Shown here: piece after piece, positions 8,411 to 16,047 of the stretch
Layout: each line of letters begins with the position of its first letter
Position numbering within the stretch: position 1 is the first letter of the stretch
NCBI GenBank assembly: GCA_035318985.1
Contig: DATHDP010000104.1
Coordinates: 20,478 to 84,477, forward strand
Direction: 5' to 3'
Source of the DNA: VBAS01 sp035318985
Lineage (GTDB): Bacteria; Bacteroidota; Bacteroidia; Chitinophagales; Chitinophagaceae
Length of the DNA: 64,000 bases
Position numbers and translations under genes: made by a program
Notes under the pieces: generated by a model
Told to the model about the DNA's origin: nothing
Databases searched by the model: none
The model's input: only the letters and a program-made list of their open reading frames with translations

Positions 8411-8442
8411 AAGAGGCTGAAATTTTTCGGTCTCTTTTTTTT
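8411..8442 (+). terminator. terminator after the barrel/lipoprotein cluster
   Basis: A 12-bp stem (AAGAGGCTGAAA with TTTCGGTCTCTT, two G-T pairs) with a 2-nt loop is followed by a run of T. It ends the 5551-8390 transcript. Confidence 0.85.
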
Positions 8443-8566
8443 ATGCATTATCTTTTTATCAAATGTCGGATTATCTGTACTTTTTAAATAGATCTACCAC
8501 TTACATTTAACTACTCAACATTTCTTTTGGGTATTCTCATCATGATACCTGTGTGAATTTCGGAAT

Positions 8567-9838
8567 TCACTTATATCGTTCAAAAAAAGACTTTTCCAGG
8601 CTTTCCCTGTGATCAGGGTGTGCAATACTTATCAAAGATTTTCCTCTTTGCTTCAGGCTTTTTCCAAATAAGTCTATTGCTCCGTATTCTGTCACAACCC
8701 AATGAACATGACCTCTCGTAGTAACTACGCCTGCCCCTTCTTTTAAGAAAGCCACGATTCGTGATTGTCCTTTAGAAGTTACTGATGGTAAGGCAATGAT
8801 CGGCTTGCCATCTTCTGATAAGGAAGCTCCACGCATAAAATCCATCTGGCCGCCAATGCCTGAATATTGATATGTACCAATAGAATCAGCGCATACCTGC
8901 CCGGTAAGATCAATTTCAATAGCGCTATTGATAGCAGTTGCTTTGGGATTTTGCCTTATTACACTGGTGTCATTTACATAAGCAATATCCATTACCCTGA
9001 TGGATGGGTTATCATTTACAAAATCATAGAGTTTTTTTGTGCCTGCCATAAAACCGGTAACGGAACGGCCAACATTTAATTTTTTAAGACTGTTATTAAT
9101 GATGCCTTTTTCTAAAAGCGGGATAATGCCATCTGATAACATTTCCGTATGAATGCCAAGATTTTTATGATCCTGTAGATTTTGTAATACCTGGTCAGGA
9201 ATGCTTCCAATACCCATTTGCAGCGTAGCCCCGTCGTCAATAAGCGCTGCAACATTTTTTCCAATTCTGATCATTGCATCATTTGCTTTGGAAGAATAAT
9301 CCACTTCGGGCAGATCAGTTTCATGCCAAACCAATGAATGTATTTTTTTGATATGCAGAAAACCATCACCATGTGTTCGTGGCATTTTGGGGTTTACCTG
9401 TGCGATGATTATTTTGGAAGTCTCTACCGCTGCTTTAGCTATGTCCACCGAAGTGCCTAGCGTACAATAGCCATGTGCATCCGGTGGTGAAACCTGTATC
9501 AAAGCAACATCAATAGGTAAAATATTTTTTCGGAACAATTGGGGTATTTGGCTGAGAAATACAGGAACATAATCTCCATCGCTGCTGTTTACCACTGATC
9601 GTGTATTTGCAGACACGAATAATGAATTAAAGAAAAAGCTTTTCCTGTATTCAGATTTATCGAAATCAATATCTCCGAGATTAGTGATACTTATCAGCTC
9701 TATATTCTCAAGCTCGTCATGCCTGTTTTGAAGTTCTTTAACCAAATGCACTGGGGTAGCGGCGCTGCCATGAATAAAAACCCTATTACCGGATTTCACA
9801 ATTTTTACTGCTTCTTTTGCCGATATATATTCGATCAT
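8567..9838 (-). CDS. acetyl-CoA hydrolase/CoA-transferase family (4-hydroxybutyrate CoA-transferase-like)
   Basis: 423 aa, the usual length of this family. Seen are the N-terminal AcetylCoA_hydro domain, with SPPDAHGYCTLGTSVD, the likely catalytic glutamate in GIHTEMLSDG (Glu232), and the C-terminal GIGGQMDFMRGA motif for CoA binding. Such enzymes move CoA between acetyl-CoA and a carboxylic acid (4-hydroxybutyrate, succinate, butyrate) through a glutamyl-CoA intermediate. No fermentation genes lie beside it, so the substrate is unknown. A 45-codon frame ends 13 bp before its start and may be part of the same transcript. Confidence 0.88.
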   Translation of the reverse strand: MIEYISAKEAVKIVKSGNRVFIHGSAATPVHLVKELQNRHDELENIELISITNLGDIDFDKSEYRKSFFFNSLFVSANTRSVVNSSDGDYVPVFLSQIPQLFRKNILPIDVALIQVSPPDAHGYCTLGTSVDIAKAAVETSKIIIAQVNPKMPRTHGDGFLHIKKIHSLVWHETDLPEVDYSSKANDAMIRIGKNVAALIDDGATLQMGIGSIPDQVLQNLQDHKNLGIHTEMLSDGIIPLLEKGIINNSLKKLNVGRSVTGFMAGTKKLYDFVNDNPSIRVMDIAYVNDTSVIRQNPKATAINSAIEIDLTGQVCADSIGTYQYSGIGGQMDFMRGASLSEDGKPIIALPSVTSKGQSRIVAFLKEGAGVVTTRGHVHWVVTEYGAIDLFGKSLKQRGKSLISIAHPDHRESLEKSFFERYK

Positions 9839-9851
9839 TGGGTCTTAAATT

Positions 9852-9989
9852 TTAGGAAAATATGGATTCCGGATATTGTGGTTGATAGATATTTTTAAAA
9901 AGTAATTGTCTTTTTTCAACCTCTAATGGCATTTTCTTTTCCAACTCAGTTAATTGCTGTTGTATTTGTCGTAACGGGTCAGGTTTCAT
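9852..9989 (-). CDS. small protein of 45 aa, unknown function
   Basis: An ATG at 9989 opens a 45-codon frame ending at TAA 9854-9852, just 13 bp before the CoA-transferase start. The product is charged, with a helical middle (IQQQLTELEKKMPLEVEKRQ) and an aromatic tail (NIYQPQYPESIFS). Nothing else fills this 218-bp gap. Its amino-acid composition and clean start and stop make it plausible, but no family is recognised. It could be a small co-expressed protein or a chance frame. Confidence 0.45.
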   Translation of the reverse strand: MKPDPLRQIQQQLTELEKKMPLEVEKRQLLFKNIYQPQYPESIFS

Positions 9990-10056
9990 GCGCAATTAAA
10001 AATAAAAAAGGATAAAAATAGTAGTAAAGTTTTTCTTTAAGGATAGCCGTCAGTTA

Positions 10057-11112
10057 TTAATATAAGAGATTCTTTAACTTTTCAAGATTGGCAATTAAGA
10101 TCTTTCCGTCTTTTATTTCAATAAGTTTTTCAGCTTTAAAATCACTAAGCGTCCTGATCAATGATTCGGTTGCAGTACCAATGTAATGAGCAATATCATC
10201 CCTTGAAATTTCGATCGGTTTATTTTGTCCGCCGGTATTAAATTTTTCCCGGATATCAACCAATGCTTTTGCTACACGTTTACGCAAAGAACTGTATGCG
10301 AGATTAAGCAACCTGTCTTCTTTATCCTTTACATTTTTTGTTATCATGCGGATGAATTTTGCTGCAATACTCAGATCCCCAAAGATCATTTTGTGAAAAT
10401 CTTCGCGGGGTATTTGCATGATCTCGGAATCTTCAAGTATAACAGCGCTGTCGTCATAATTTTTATCTTCTATCAAAGCAGAATGACCTATGAAATCTCC
10501 TTCACTAAAAAGATCGGTTATATATTCTTTACCATCTTCATGTGTTTTAAAACCTTTCACCTTTCCTTTCACTACATAATATAAAAGTTTGGGCCGTTTT
10601 CCTTCCAGGTATAAAGATTGTTTTTTATTATACGATTCGATGCTGTATTGATCAGCAAGTTGTTTCATTAATCCACTATCTTTTACATCTTTTATGAATT
10701 GCGATAAGCCCTGCTGAGATGAAGAATATTTATTGCCCAGTATCTCTGTTTTTTTTAATCGCATTTCAATTGCATTCAACAGCTCAATATCTTCAAACGG
10801 CTTAGTAACATAATCATCAGCACCCATTTCCATTCCTTTGCGGAAATCACTTCTTTCAGTTTTTGCCGTTAAAAATATAAAAGGAATAGCTTGTGTATTC
10901 TCATTTTTCCTTACCATATGAAGCACACCGTAACCATCCAGTTCGGGCATCATAATATCACAAACAATTACATCAGGCCTTTCTTTAATAGCAATATCAA
11001 CTCCTTTTTTTCCGTTTTCAGCGGTAAAAGTTTTGTAGCCTGCAAGGTCTAATATTTCTGCTGTGTTTTCCCTAATGTCTTTATTGTCTTCTATTACAAG
11101 AATTGATTTCAT
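10057..11112 (-). CDS. response regulator with receiver, cyclic-nucleotide-binding and Crp-type HTH domains
   Basis: 351 aa. Residues 1-125 are a CheY-like receiver, with acidic pocket E8/D9, phospho-acceptor Asp52 (IVCDIMMPELDG), Thr and the TKPF lysine. Residues about 145-265 are a cNMP-binding-like barrel (LYYVVKGKVKGFKTHEDGKE, FSEGDFIGHSALI). Residues about 285-340 are a Crp winged helix-turn-helix (ISRDDIAHYIGTATESLIRT), typical of Crp/Fnr regulators. No Fnr cysteines are seen. The start codon overlaps the histidine kinase stop by one base (TAATG), so the pair is translationally coupled. Phosphorylation therefore likely controls a Crp-type DNA-binding protein. Targets could be the redox and nitric-oxide-stress genes nearby, an inference from position. 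Confidence 0.9.
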   Translation of the reverse strand: MKSILVIEDNKDIRENTAEILDLAGYKTFTAENGKKGVDIAIKERPDVIVCDIMMPELDGYGVLHMVRKNENTQAIPFIFLTAKTERSDFRKGMEMGADDYVTKPFEDIELLNAIEMRLKKTEILGNKYSSSQQGLSQFIKDVKDSGLMKQLADQYSIESYNKKQSLYLEGKRPKLLYYVVKGKVKGFKTHEDGKEYITDLFSEGDFIGHSALIEDKNYDDSAVILEDSEIMQIPREDFHKMIFGDLSIAAKFIRMITKNVKDKEDRLLNLAYSSLRKRVAKALVDIREKFNTGGQNKPIEISRDDIAHYIGTATESLIRTLSDFKAEKLIEIKDGKILIANLEKLKNLLY

Positions 11113-12350
11113 TAGTTATTATTTGTTGCGTTTGGAAATGTTATGGTGATAGAAGTACCCTTTCCCAATGTGCTTTGCAAATCTACAGTTCCGTTTATTA
11201 GATCAATATATCTTTTTACAATATGGAGTCCAAGCCCCGTTCCCTGTATATTGGTAACGTTTGATCCCCTGTAAAACATGGTAAATAAATGCTCCTGGTC
11301 TTTTTGGGAAATGCCAATTCCTTTATCTGCTACCGTTATTACATTTTTTTCACTGTCACTCTTTGCCGAGATTGTAATAGGCGAATCTTCTTCTGAAAAC
11401 TTAGCTGCATTGCTTATCAGGTTGATCAGGATATTCCTCAGCAAATTTTTATCGGCATTTATCTTTTCCTCTCCTTCATATTTAAAATTAAATTTTTGTC
11501 CGGGCTTTAGAACCACTTTCACATCTGCCAATGTTTCATCGATCATTTCCTTAAGATTGAACTCGCCAGGGTCGGTGGTGATACGGCCTTCATCTAGCTT
11601 CCCTAATGATAGAAAATCTTCAAGGATATCATTGAGATGTTTTACAGAATCTTTGATCCGGTCAATGTGCTTATTTCTTTTTTGCTGTTCTTCTTCTTTT
11701 GTATATTTTGAGATGAGTGCAGCGGAAGATAAAACGGCACTAAGCGGAGTTCTGAATTCATGCGAGGCCAGCGAAACAAAGCGGCTTTTTATTTCATTCA
11801 GCTGTTTTTCTTTATCCAATGCTTCGTGTAGTTCGGTTTGTGATTGTTCCAGTTTTTCCAGGGCCTCTTTGAGAATATGTGTTCGTTCGTCAACCTTTTT
11901 TTCAAGTTCGGTATTGAGTTTTCTTATTTCAAAAGTAACTTTTTCTAATTCATTTTGTTTCTTCACAAGAGTTTGCTCAGCTTCTTTTCTTAAAGTAATA
12001 TCAACAATAAATGCGATGACAAAAAGCTCATCATTTTTTTTGTAATGACTTAAACTTATTTCAACAGGAAACTCTTCTCCATTTTTTTTTAATGCAAACA
12101 GGTCTCTGTTGGCGCCCATAGAACGATTGGATGGTTTTTTGTGAAAGCCTTCACGCAATGCTTTATGCCCGGGTCTGAAATTACCGGGAATTAAAACTTC
12201 AACAGGAAGATTCTCTAATTCACCCGCATTATAACCAAACATTCTTTCGGCAGCTGGATTTGCAAGTGCAATATGACCATTTCCATTGGTTAGTATGATA
12301 CCTTCCGTTGCATTCTCAAAAAGCGATGTCATGTGTGCCTGGCCGAGCAT
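11112..12350 (-). CDS. PAS-domain sensor histidine kinase, cytoplasmic
   Basis: 412 aa. An N-terminal PAS domain (residues about 5-120; ITLRKEAEQ is the PAC end) is followed by a coiled coil (about 125-190), then HisKA with His197 in SLASHEFRTPLSAV, and a HATPase domain with N-box NLLRNILINLISNAAKFS, G1 VADKGIGIS and G2 GTGLGLHIVKRYI. No membrane span is seen, so it senses an internal signal. The PAS domain lacks an obvious haem or flavin signature. It is the partner of the receiver-Crp fusion gene, which begins in its stop codon. The true start may be one of several ATGs near 12350, but the PAS domain needs nearly the full length. Confidence 0.92.
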   Translation of the reverse strand: MLGQAHMTSLFENATEGIILTNGNGHIALANPAAERMFGYNAGELENLPVEVLIPGNFRPGHKALREGFHKKPSNRSMGANRDLFALKKNGEEFPVEISLSHYKKNDELFVIAFIVDITLRKEAEQTLVKKQNELEKVTFEIRKLNTELEKKVDERTHILKEALEKLEQSQTELHEALDKEKQLNEIKSRFVSLASHEFRTPLSAVLSSAALISKYTKEEEQQKRNKHIDRIKDSVKHLNDILEDFLSLGKLDEGRITTDPGEFNLKEMIDETLADVKVVLKPGQKFNFKYEGEEKINADKNLLRNILINLISNAAKFSEEDSPITISAKSDSEKNVITVADKGIGISQKDQEHLFTMFYRGSNVTNIQGTGLGLHIVKRYIDLINGTVDLQSTLGKGTSITITFPNATNNN

Positions 12351-12424
12351 AGATAAACTGCATTTGTATTTAATCTCAAAGTAGCCAATGTAGCTAAAAG
12401 AATAAAATGAAAAAATGTTCTATA

Positions 12425-12955
12425 TTAAACCATTTCTGGCTCACGCATTTCAGTAAATGTTCTTACAGCCTCAATGATAGGAAGCGCATTTTCTTTTTTT
12501 ACATGATCCAAATCGGTAAGCATTGTTTTTTTCTCGACCGGATCTTTTGTAAGTTTTGCACCCATTTTAAGCATTAACCTGTCCCATGCAGAAAGATTTC
12601 TTATGATCATTCTTCCTGGTAAATAATAAAACCTGATCTTTTGCAGAATATCGGGAGGAAGGGATGCCTTATTATAACTTTCTCTTTTTTCTATTTGCTC
12701 GGGAGGTGATGCAGATAGCTGGAAGAAAAGTATCTTTTTATTCTGCAATAAGTCAAAATTTTTCTTTAACCAGTCTTTTATTTCCAGTTTCCCGATATAT
12801 ACACTTGATCCAAGAATAAAATAATCATACTTCGGTAACTCATCAACCGGGAAACGATCAGCTGAAGCCACTGGTAATTGCAGTTCTTGCCCTATCCACA
12901 TCGCATATTGTTTGGTGGCCCCGTATTTGCCTTTATAGATTACAAGCCCTTTCAT
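12425..12955 (-). CDS. flavodoxin-domain protein, HemG-like
   Basis: 176 aa. The N-terminus KGLVIYKGKYGATKQYAMWI matches the FMN phosphate-binding loop of flavodoxin_5 proteins such as protoporphyrinogen oxidase HemG, and YDYFILGSSVYIGKLEIKDW matches the second flavin loop. HemG-type enzymes oxidise protoporphyrinogen in haem synthesis with the quinone pool as acceptor. This protein is of the right length but has no partner gene to prove the reaction, so a general flavodoxin-like oxidoreductase is the safe call. It stands alone, with short gaps on both sides. Confidence 0.75.
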   Translation of the reverse strand: MKGLVIYKGKYGATKQYAMWIGQELQLPVASADRFPVDELPKYDYFILGSSVYIGKLEIKDWLKKNFDLLQNKKILFFQLSASPPEQIEKRESYNKASLPPDILQKIRFYYLPGRMIIRNLSAWDRLMLKMGAKLTKDPVEKKTMLTDLDHVKKENALPIIEAVRTFTEMREPEMV

Positions 12956-12989
12956 AATTTTTAGTTTTAGAAATTAAAAATATTATTGA

Positions 12990-13460
12990 TTAAGCAGCGT
13001 AATTGATCACATGTTGTTTTGCAATTACGACTTCAGGATGTTGTACGATCTCGGCATTAACAGAATTAGAAATAAGACAATATTTTTTTGCTTTTTCCAT
13101 TGCTACTTTTGCTCTTTCCACATCAAAATCATTACCCACAAATGCTTTCGGATAAATATGTATGTAAGTGAATTTGTATTTGCCATCTACTATCTCTACC
13201 TGGCCCGTTGCAGTGCATTCAAAACCTGTATTTTCAATCTTCATTTTATTTACAAATACCAGGTAAGTGCTCATAAAGCAACTTGTAATCGAGCTTAGAA
13301 ATAAATGTTCAGGGCTCCATTCACCTTCGGGTCCACCAAATTCCTGTGGCGTGGATACCGAAAAGGATTTTAATGAAGGTGAACCAACAATCCCAATCTT
13401 GTCTGCAGACCAATAAAGATCTGTTGTAAATATGATAGGTTTATTATTTTTTAATGGCAT
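12990..13460 (-). CDS. OsmC/Ohr family peroxidase-like protein
   Basis: 156 aa. The family's first active-site cysteine is in LFLSSITSCFMSTYLVF (Cys61) and the second in KAKKYCLISNSV (Cys128), with the expected spacing for OsmC/Ohr proteins that reduce organic hydroperoxides. The N-terminal SPEHLFLSSI is also typical. It lies in a run of stress and redox genes on the same strand (flavodoxin downstream, Ric upstream) but is separated from Ric by about 100 bp. Function as hydroperoxide reductase is known for the family; the substrate here is not known. Confidence 0.9.
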   Translation of the reverse strand: MPLKNNKPIIFTTDLYWSADKIGIVGSPSLKSFSVSTPQEFGGPEGEWSPEHLFLSSITSCFMSTYLVFVNKMKIENTGFECTATGQVEIVDGKYKFTYIHIYPKAFVGNDFDVERAKVAMEKAKKYCLISNSVNAEIVQHPEVVIAKQHVINYAA

Positions 13461-13565
13461 AGTATAGCTTATTTATAAACAAAACTATCCATATGGTAAA
13501 ACAGAAGTAATGACTTGAATCAATGAAAAGGATGATTTATGAAGAATGCGAAAAAAAGATTCTTG

Positions 13566-14318
13566 TTACTTATCTTTTAAAAGCTCCTGTTCCATCGCAA
13601 TTGCTTTTGGAAAAAGAATATTGCTTTCAAGATGTATATGTTGCACAAGGTCCTTGTCGAGCTCCTTAAGTTTAGAAAATGTTACCTTATGAGTGATACA
13701 TGAATTCTCAGGTGGAGTATAGTTATTTGTTATTGTTCTGAGTCTGTTCAGATTTTGTCCCGTAGTTTCATGTTCTTTTAGCATTACTTCTTCAAGTGGT
13801 TTGCGCAGTGTTCTTATAAAAAGTCTTGCATAAGATTCCCGGTGTTTGTAAGCATGGTTGATCTGTTTAGTATAAGGAAAGTAGATATTTTCTTCCTGTC
13901 TCATGTGAGGTGGCATCTCTTTCATAAAACGCTCAATGATATTCTCGATCTCTTCAAGGTCAGGGAATTTTTTTCTGTGGCCATCCAGGAACTTTTTTAC
14001 CTGCTCCTGTACTTCAGGTAAAGCTCTTTCAAGATACCGATGATGAACATTTAAAATATAATCGGCAAGGAAATCGATATCCCATTGATCGAAATCGATT
14101 GCCGCATTCGAAGGTGATTGCCGGACGATCTTTCTCAGGTCATTTATCACTTCATTTGTTTCTAAATTTTTATTTTGACAAACCATCTCGAGTGACCATT
14201 TACCGCCACAACAAAAATCTATATCATATTTTCTAAATATTTCAGCCGTACGATAATCATGTTTTACGATATCCGTCACAAAAGAAAAGGGTTCTATTTT
14301 ATAAATATTTTGATACAT
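13566..14318 (-). CDS. ric: iron-sulfur cluster repair di-iron protein (Ric/YtfE/ScdA)
   Basis: 250 aa. It has the N-terminal ScdA_N domain with DFCCGGKW (Cys36-Cys37), then a hemerythrin fold whose di-iron ligands are seen in LNVHHRYLERALPE, PPHMRQEENIYFP, LKEHETTGQ and HIHLESNILFP. This family repairs Fe-S clusters damaged by nitric oxide and peroxide and is often controlled by Fnr or NO-sensing regulators. An imperfect TGAT-CACTA-ATCA dyad lies 13 bp upstream of the start. The kinase/receiver-Crp pair lies about 1.2-2 kb away on the same strand. It fits a local redox-stress regulon. Confidence 0.92.
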   Translation of the reverse strand: MYQNIYKIEPFSFVTDIVKHDYRTAEIFRKYDIDFCCGGKWSLEMVCQNKNLETNEVINDLRKIVRQSPSNAAIDFDQWDIDFLADYILNVHHRYLERALPEVQEQVKKFLDGHRKKFPDLEEIENIIERFMKEMPPHMRQEENIYFPYTKQINHAYKHRESYARLFIRTLRKPLEEVMLKEHETTGQNLNRLRTITNNYTPPENSCITHKVTFSKLKELDKDLVQHIHLESNILFPKAIAMEQELLKDK

Positions 14319-14330
14319 AACTCTTACTCC

Positions 14331-14343
14331 TGATCACTAATCA
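14331..14343. promoter_or_regulatory. Fnr-like dyad upstream of ric
   Basis: TGAT-CACTA-ATCA, extended to CTGAT and ATCAA, sits just upstream of the Ric start. The spacing is one base longer than the classic TTGAT-N4-ATCAA. A candidate operator for a Crp/Fnr-type regulator. Confidence 0.35.
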
Positions 14344-14600
14344 ATATTAACTGGATAAAAAAAGAGAAAACATGACTTTCATCATCATGAAAAAATTTAT
14401 CAAAATTAATCTTGCTGTTTTCGTATACAGGTGAGTAAACTCATCCCATTTTTTGACACATATCATGTTTGGGCGCCATGGCGTCGATACTCTTCTTAAA
14501 TCTTTAAAAAAAAAGGATATTTGTATCTTAAAAAGCGACTCAACGCATCCTTTCGCTAAGTCTTTACGATTCAAATCTATTCAGGTTAAAAGAGCTTTTT

Positions 14601-15512
14601 ATGAAGAAATATTTGATTGCGATTACTATTTTATTCTTTACCGAGGCACAGTCTTCGGCCTGTGAAATATGTGGTTGTGGAGTCGGAAACTATTATTTTG
14701 GAATGCTACCCCAGTTCAAGAGTCATTTTATTGGGTTGCGGTACCATTATAATAAATTCAACACAAGGCTCGTAAGCGATCCTTCGCAATATAGCAACGA
14801 CTTTTACCAAACGATTGAGTTGTGGGGTGGTTGGAATATTGGAAAACATTTTCAAATGCTTGGACTTGTGCCATTTAATATCAATCACCAGGAATCGGAT
14901 GAAGGAGTTACCAATTTAAAAGGGCTTGGTGATGCCATTATATTGATGAACTATAAAGTATTTGAGGTGAATTCTAAAACCGGGAGCGGTAAAAATATCA
15001 ACCAGGAGCTATGGTTGGGTGGGGGATTGAAATTGCCAACCGGTAAATTTGCGATTGAACCAAACGATCCGGATGTTGCGTCGGCGGCGAATATTCAGCT
15101 TGGTGCCGGTTCAACCGATATTTTATTGAACGGGATGTATAATTTAAGAGTTGGAAAAATCGCCATGACCACACAGGCCAATTATAAAATAAGTAGCACT
15201 AATAAAGATGATTATCGGTTTGGGAATAAATTTTCTGCCAACAGTTTCATTTCTTATGGGTTCAATGCAAAAAAAACAATGATTAGCCCCAATCTCGGGT
15301 TACTATATGAAAACACTGCAGAAAGCAAATTGCAATCTGCTAAAGTGGATCTTACCGGTGGTTCGCTTTTACAAGGCGCAATTGGTGTTGAATTTGGGTT
15401 TAATAAGATATCTGTAGGGTTTAATGCACAACTTCCAATTGCTCAAAATTTTGCTGAAGATCAAACTAAACAAAAAGTGAAAGGGATGGTACATGTGACC
15501 TTTGCACTTTGA
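14601..15512 (+). CDS. exported protein with CEICGCG motif, predicted outer-membrane barrel
   Basis: 303 aa. The signal peptide (YLIAITILFFTEAQSSA) is followed at once by CEICGCGVGNYYFGM, three cysteines in a short span near the mature N-terminus. The rest is a beta-strand-rich chain with Gly and aromatic residues and a terminal GMVHVTFAL, as in outer-membrane barrels. Proteins with this CEICGCG start occur in Bacteroidota, but I know no assigned function. Metal binding by the cysteines is an inference. It diverges from ric, with a 282-bp gap that contains a 10-bp perfect palindrome (CGCCATGGCG at 14473-14482). A terminator follows at 15541. Confidence 0.75.
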   Translation: MKKYLIAITILFFTEAQSSACEICGCGVGNYYFGMLPQFKSHFIGLRYHYNKFNTRLVSDPSQYSNDFYQTIELWGGWNIGKHFQMLGLVPFNINHQESDEGVTNLKGLGDAIILMNYKVFEVNSKTGSGKNINQELWLGGGLKLPTGKFAIEPNDPDVASAANIQLGAGSTDILLNGMYNLRVGKIAMTTQANYKISSTNKDDYRFGNKFSANSFISYGFNAKKTMISPNLGLLYENTAESKLQSAKVDLTGGSLLQGAIGVEFGFNKISVGFNAQLPIAQNFAEDQTKQKVKGMVHVTFAL

Positions 15513-15540
15513 TATTTTCATGTTCTTTGTTTTTAAAGAG

Positions 15541-15567
15541 CCGTTTCCAAAAGGAAAACGGTTTTTT
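15541..15567 (+). terminator. terminator after the CEICGCG gene
   Basis: CCGTTT pairs with AAACGG (core stem extended by flanking GG/CC with one bulge) around an A-rich loop, followed by a T run. Confidence 0.8.
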
Positions 15568-15630
15568 GTTTTCTGATATATCTCATTTTATAAATTGATA
15601 AATGTCATGTCTTTCGAAATTAACAGCCGG

Positions 15631-15638
15631 TAGTTTTG
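15631..15638 (+). promoter_or_regulatory. TAnnTTTG -7 element for the putative small RNA
   Basis: TAGTTTTG matches the Bacteroidota -7 consensus. A matching -33 TTTG at the right distance is weak. Confidence 0.4.
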
Positions 15639-15639
15639 T

Positions 15640-15760
15640 TTACAAAGCACAAAGTTGTTATCTAACTATAAGGGCAAAAAACTCTTCCCATCACAGGATG
15701 GGCAATCGTTGGTTTTCGTTTCAATTACACAGCCCTCTGATTCCTCAGAGGGCTTCTTTT
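15640..15760 (+). ncRNA. putative small RNA of about 115 nt with its own terminator
   Basis: A TAGTTTTG (-7 type) element at 15631-15638 precedes a stretch with no convincing reading frame. It holds a CCCATC/GATGGG hairpin (15687-15702) and ends in a perfect 10-bp stem, AGCCCTCTGA with TCAGAGGGCT (15731-15754), and a T run. The unit lies in a 535-bp gap upstream of cyanophycinase and is separate from the preceding terminator. A frame of 80 codons crosses the terminator and is probably not real. The 5' end is estimated from the promoter element. It might be a regulatory RNA or a 6S-like RNA; neither is shown. Confidence 0.5.
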
Positions 15761-15877
15761 TGAAAAGCATTTTTGATTTAGCTTGGATATATTCCTTAAT
15801 AAGATCCTTAAAAATCAAATACTTTAAGATGCTGCATAGAGTTACCGGACCCCTTTGCTTTCACTCCGGGCAGACTA

Positions 15878-15936
15878 CTGCAACAATTGCTGAGTAGAAT
15901 TGTTGCAGCACAAGAGTGCGACGCAACGAAGGCTTA
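15878..15936. repeat. dispersed intergenic repeat, copy A, with an 11-bp inverted repeat
   Basis: CTGCAACAATT and AATTGTTGCAG (15878-15908) form a perfect 11-bp stem with a 9-nt loop. Within and after it are GAGTAGAATT (15892-15901) and AAGAGTGCGACGCAACG (15912-15928), both of which recur in the same order and nearly the same spacing at 36325-36362. The unit lies about 110 bp before cyanophycinase. Probably a small non-coding repeat family of this genome. Confidence 0.6.
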
Positions 15937-16047
15937 ATAAAAATTATACAGCCCGGCCCATAATTTTCCACATATTAACAAAATGCCAGCAACGACAAAG
16001 ACGTTATAGTCATCCTGATTATATTTGTCGCTAATCAAACCCTTTAA

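Noticed and set aside
11278..12045. 255-codon frame antisense to the PAS kinase
   Set aside because: A shadow frame rich in Ser and Phe opposite a clear histidine kinase.
14347..14574. 75-codon frame on the minus strand between ric and the CEICGCG gene
   Set aside because: The composition is random-looking, it overlaps the region of both divergent promoters and no family features are seen.
15655..15897. 80-codon frame over the putative small RNA
   Set aside because: It runs through a strong terminator and into the repeat; the residues look random.
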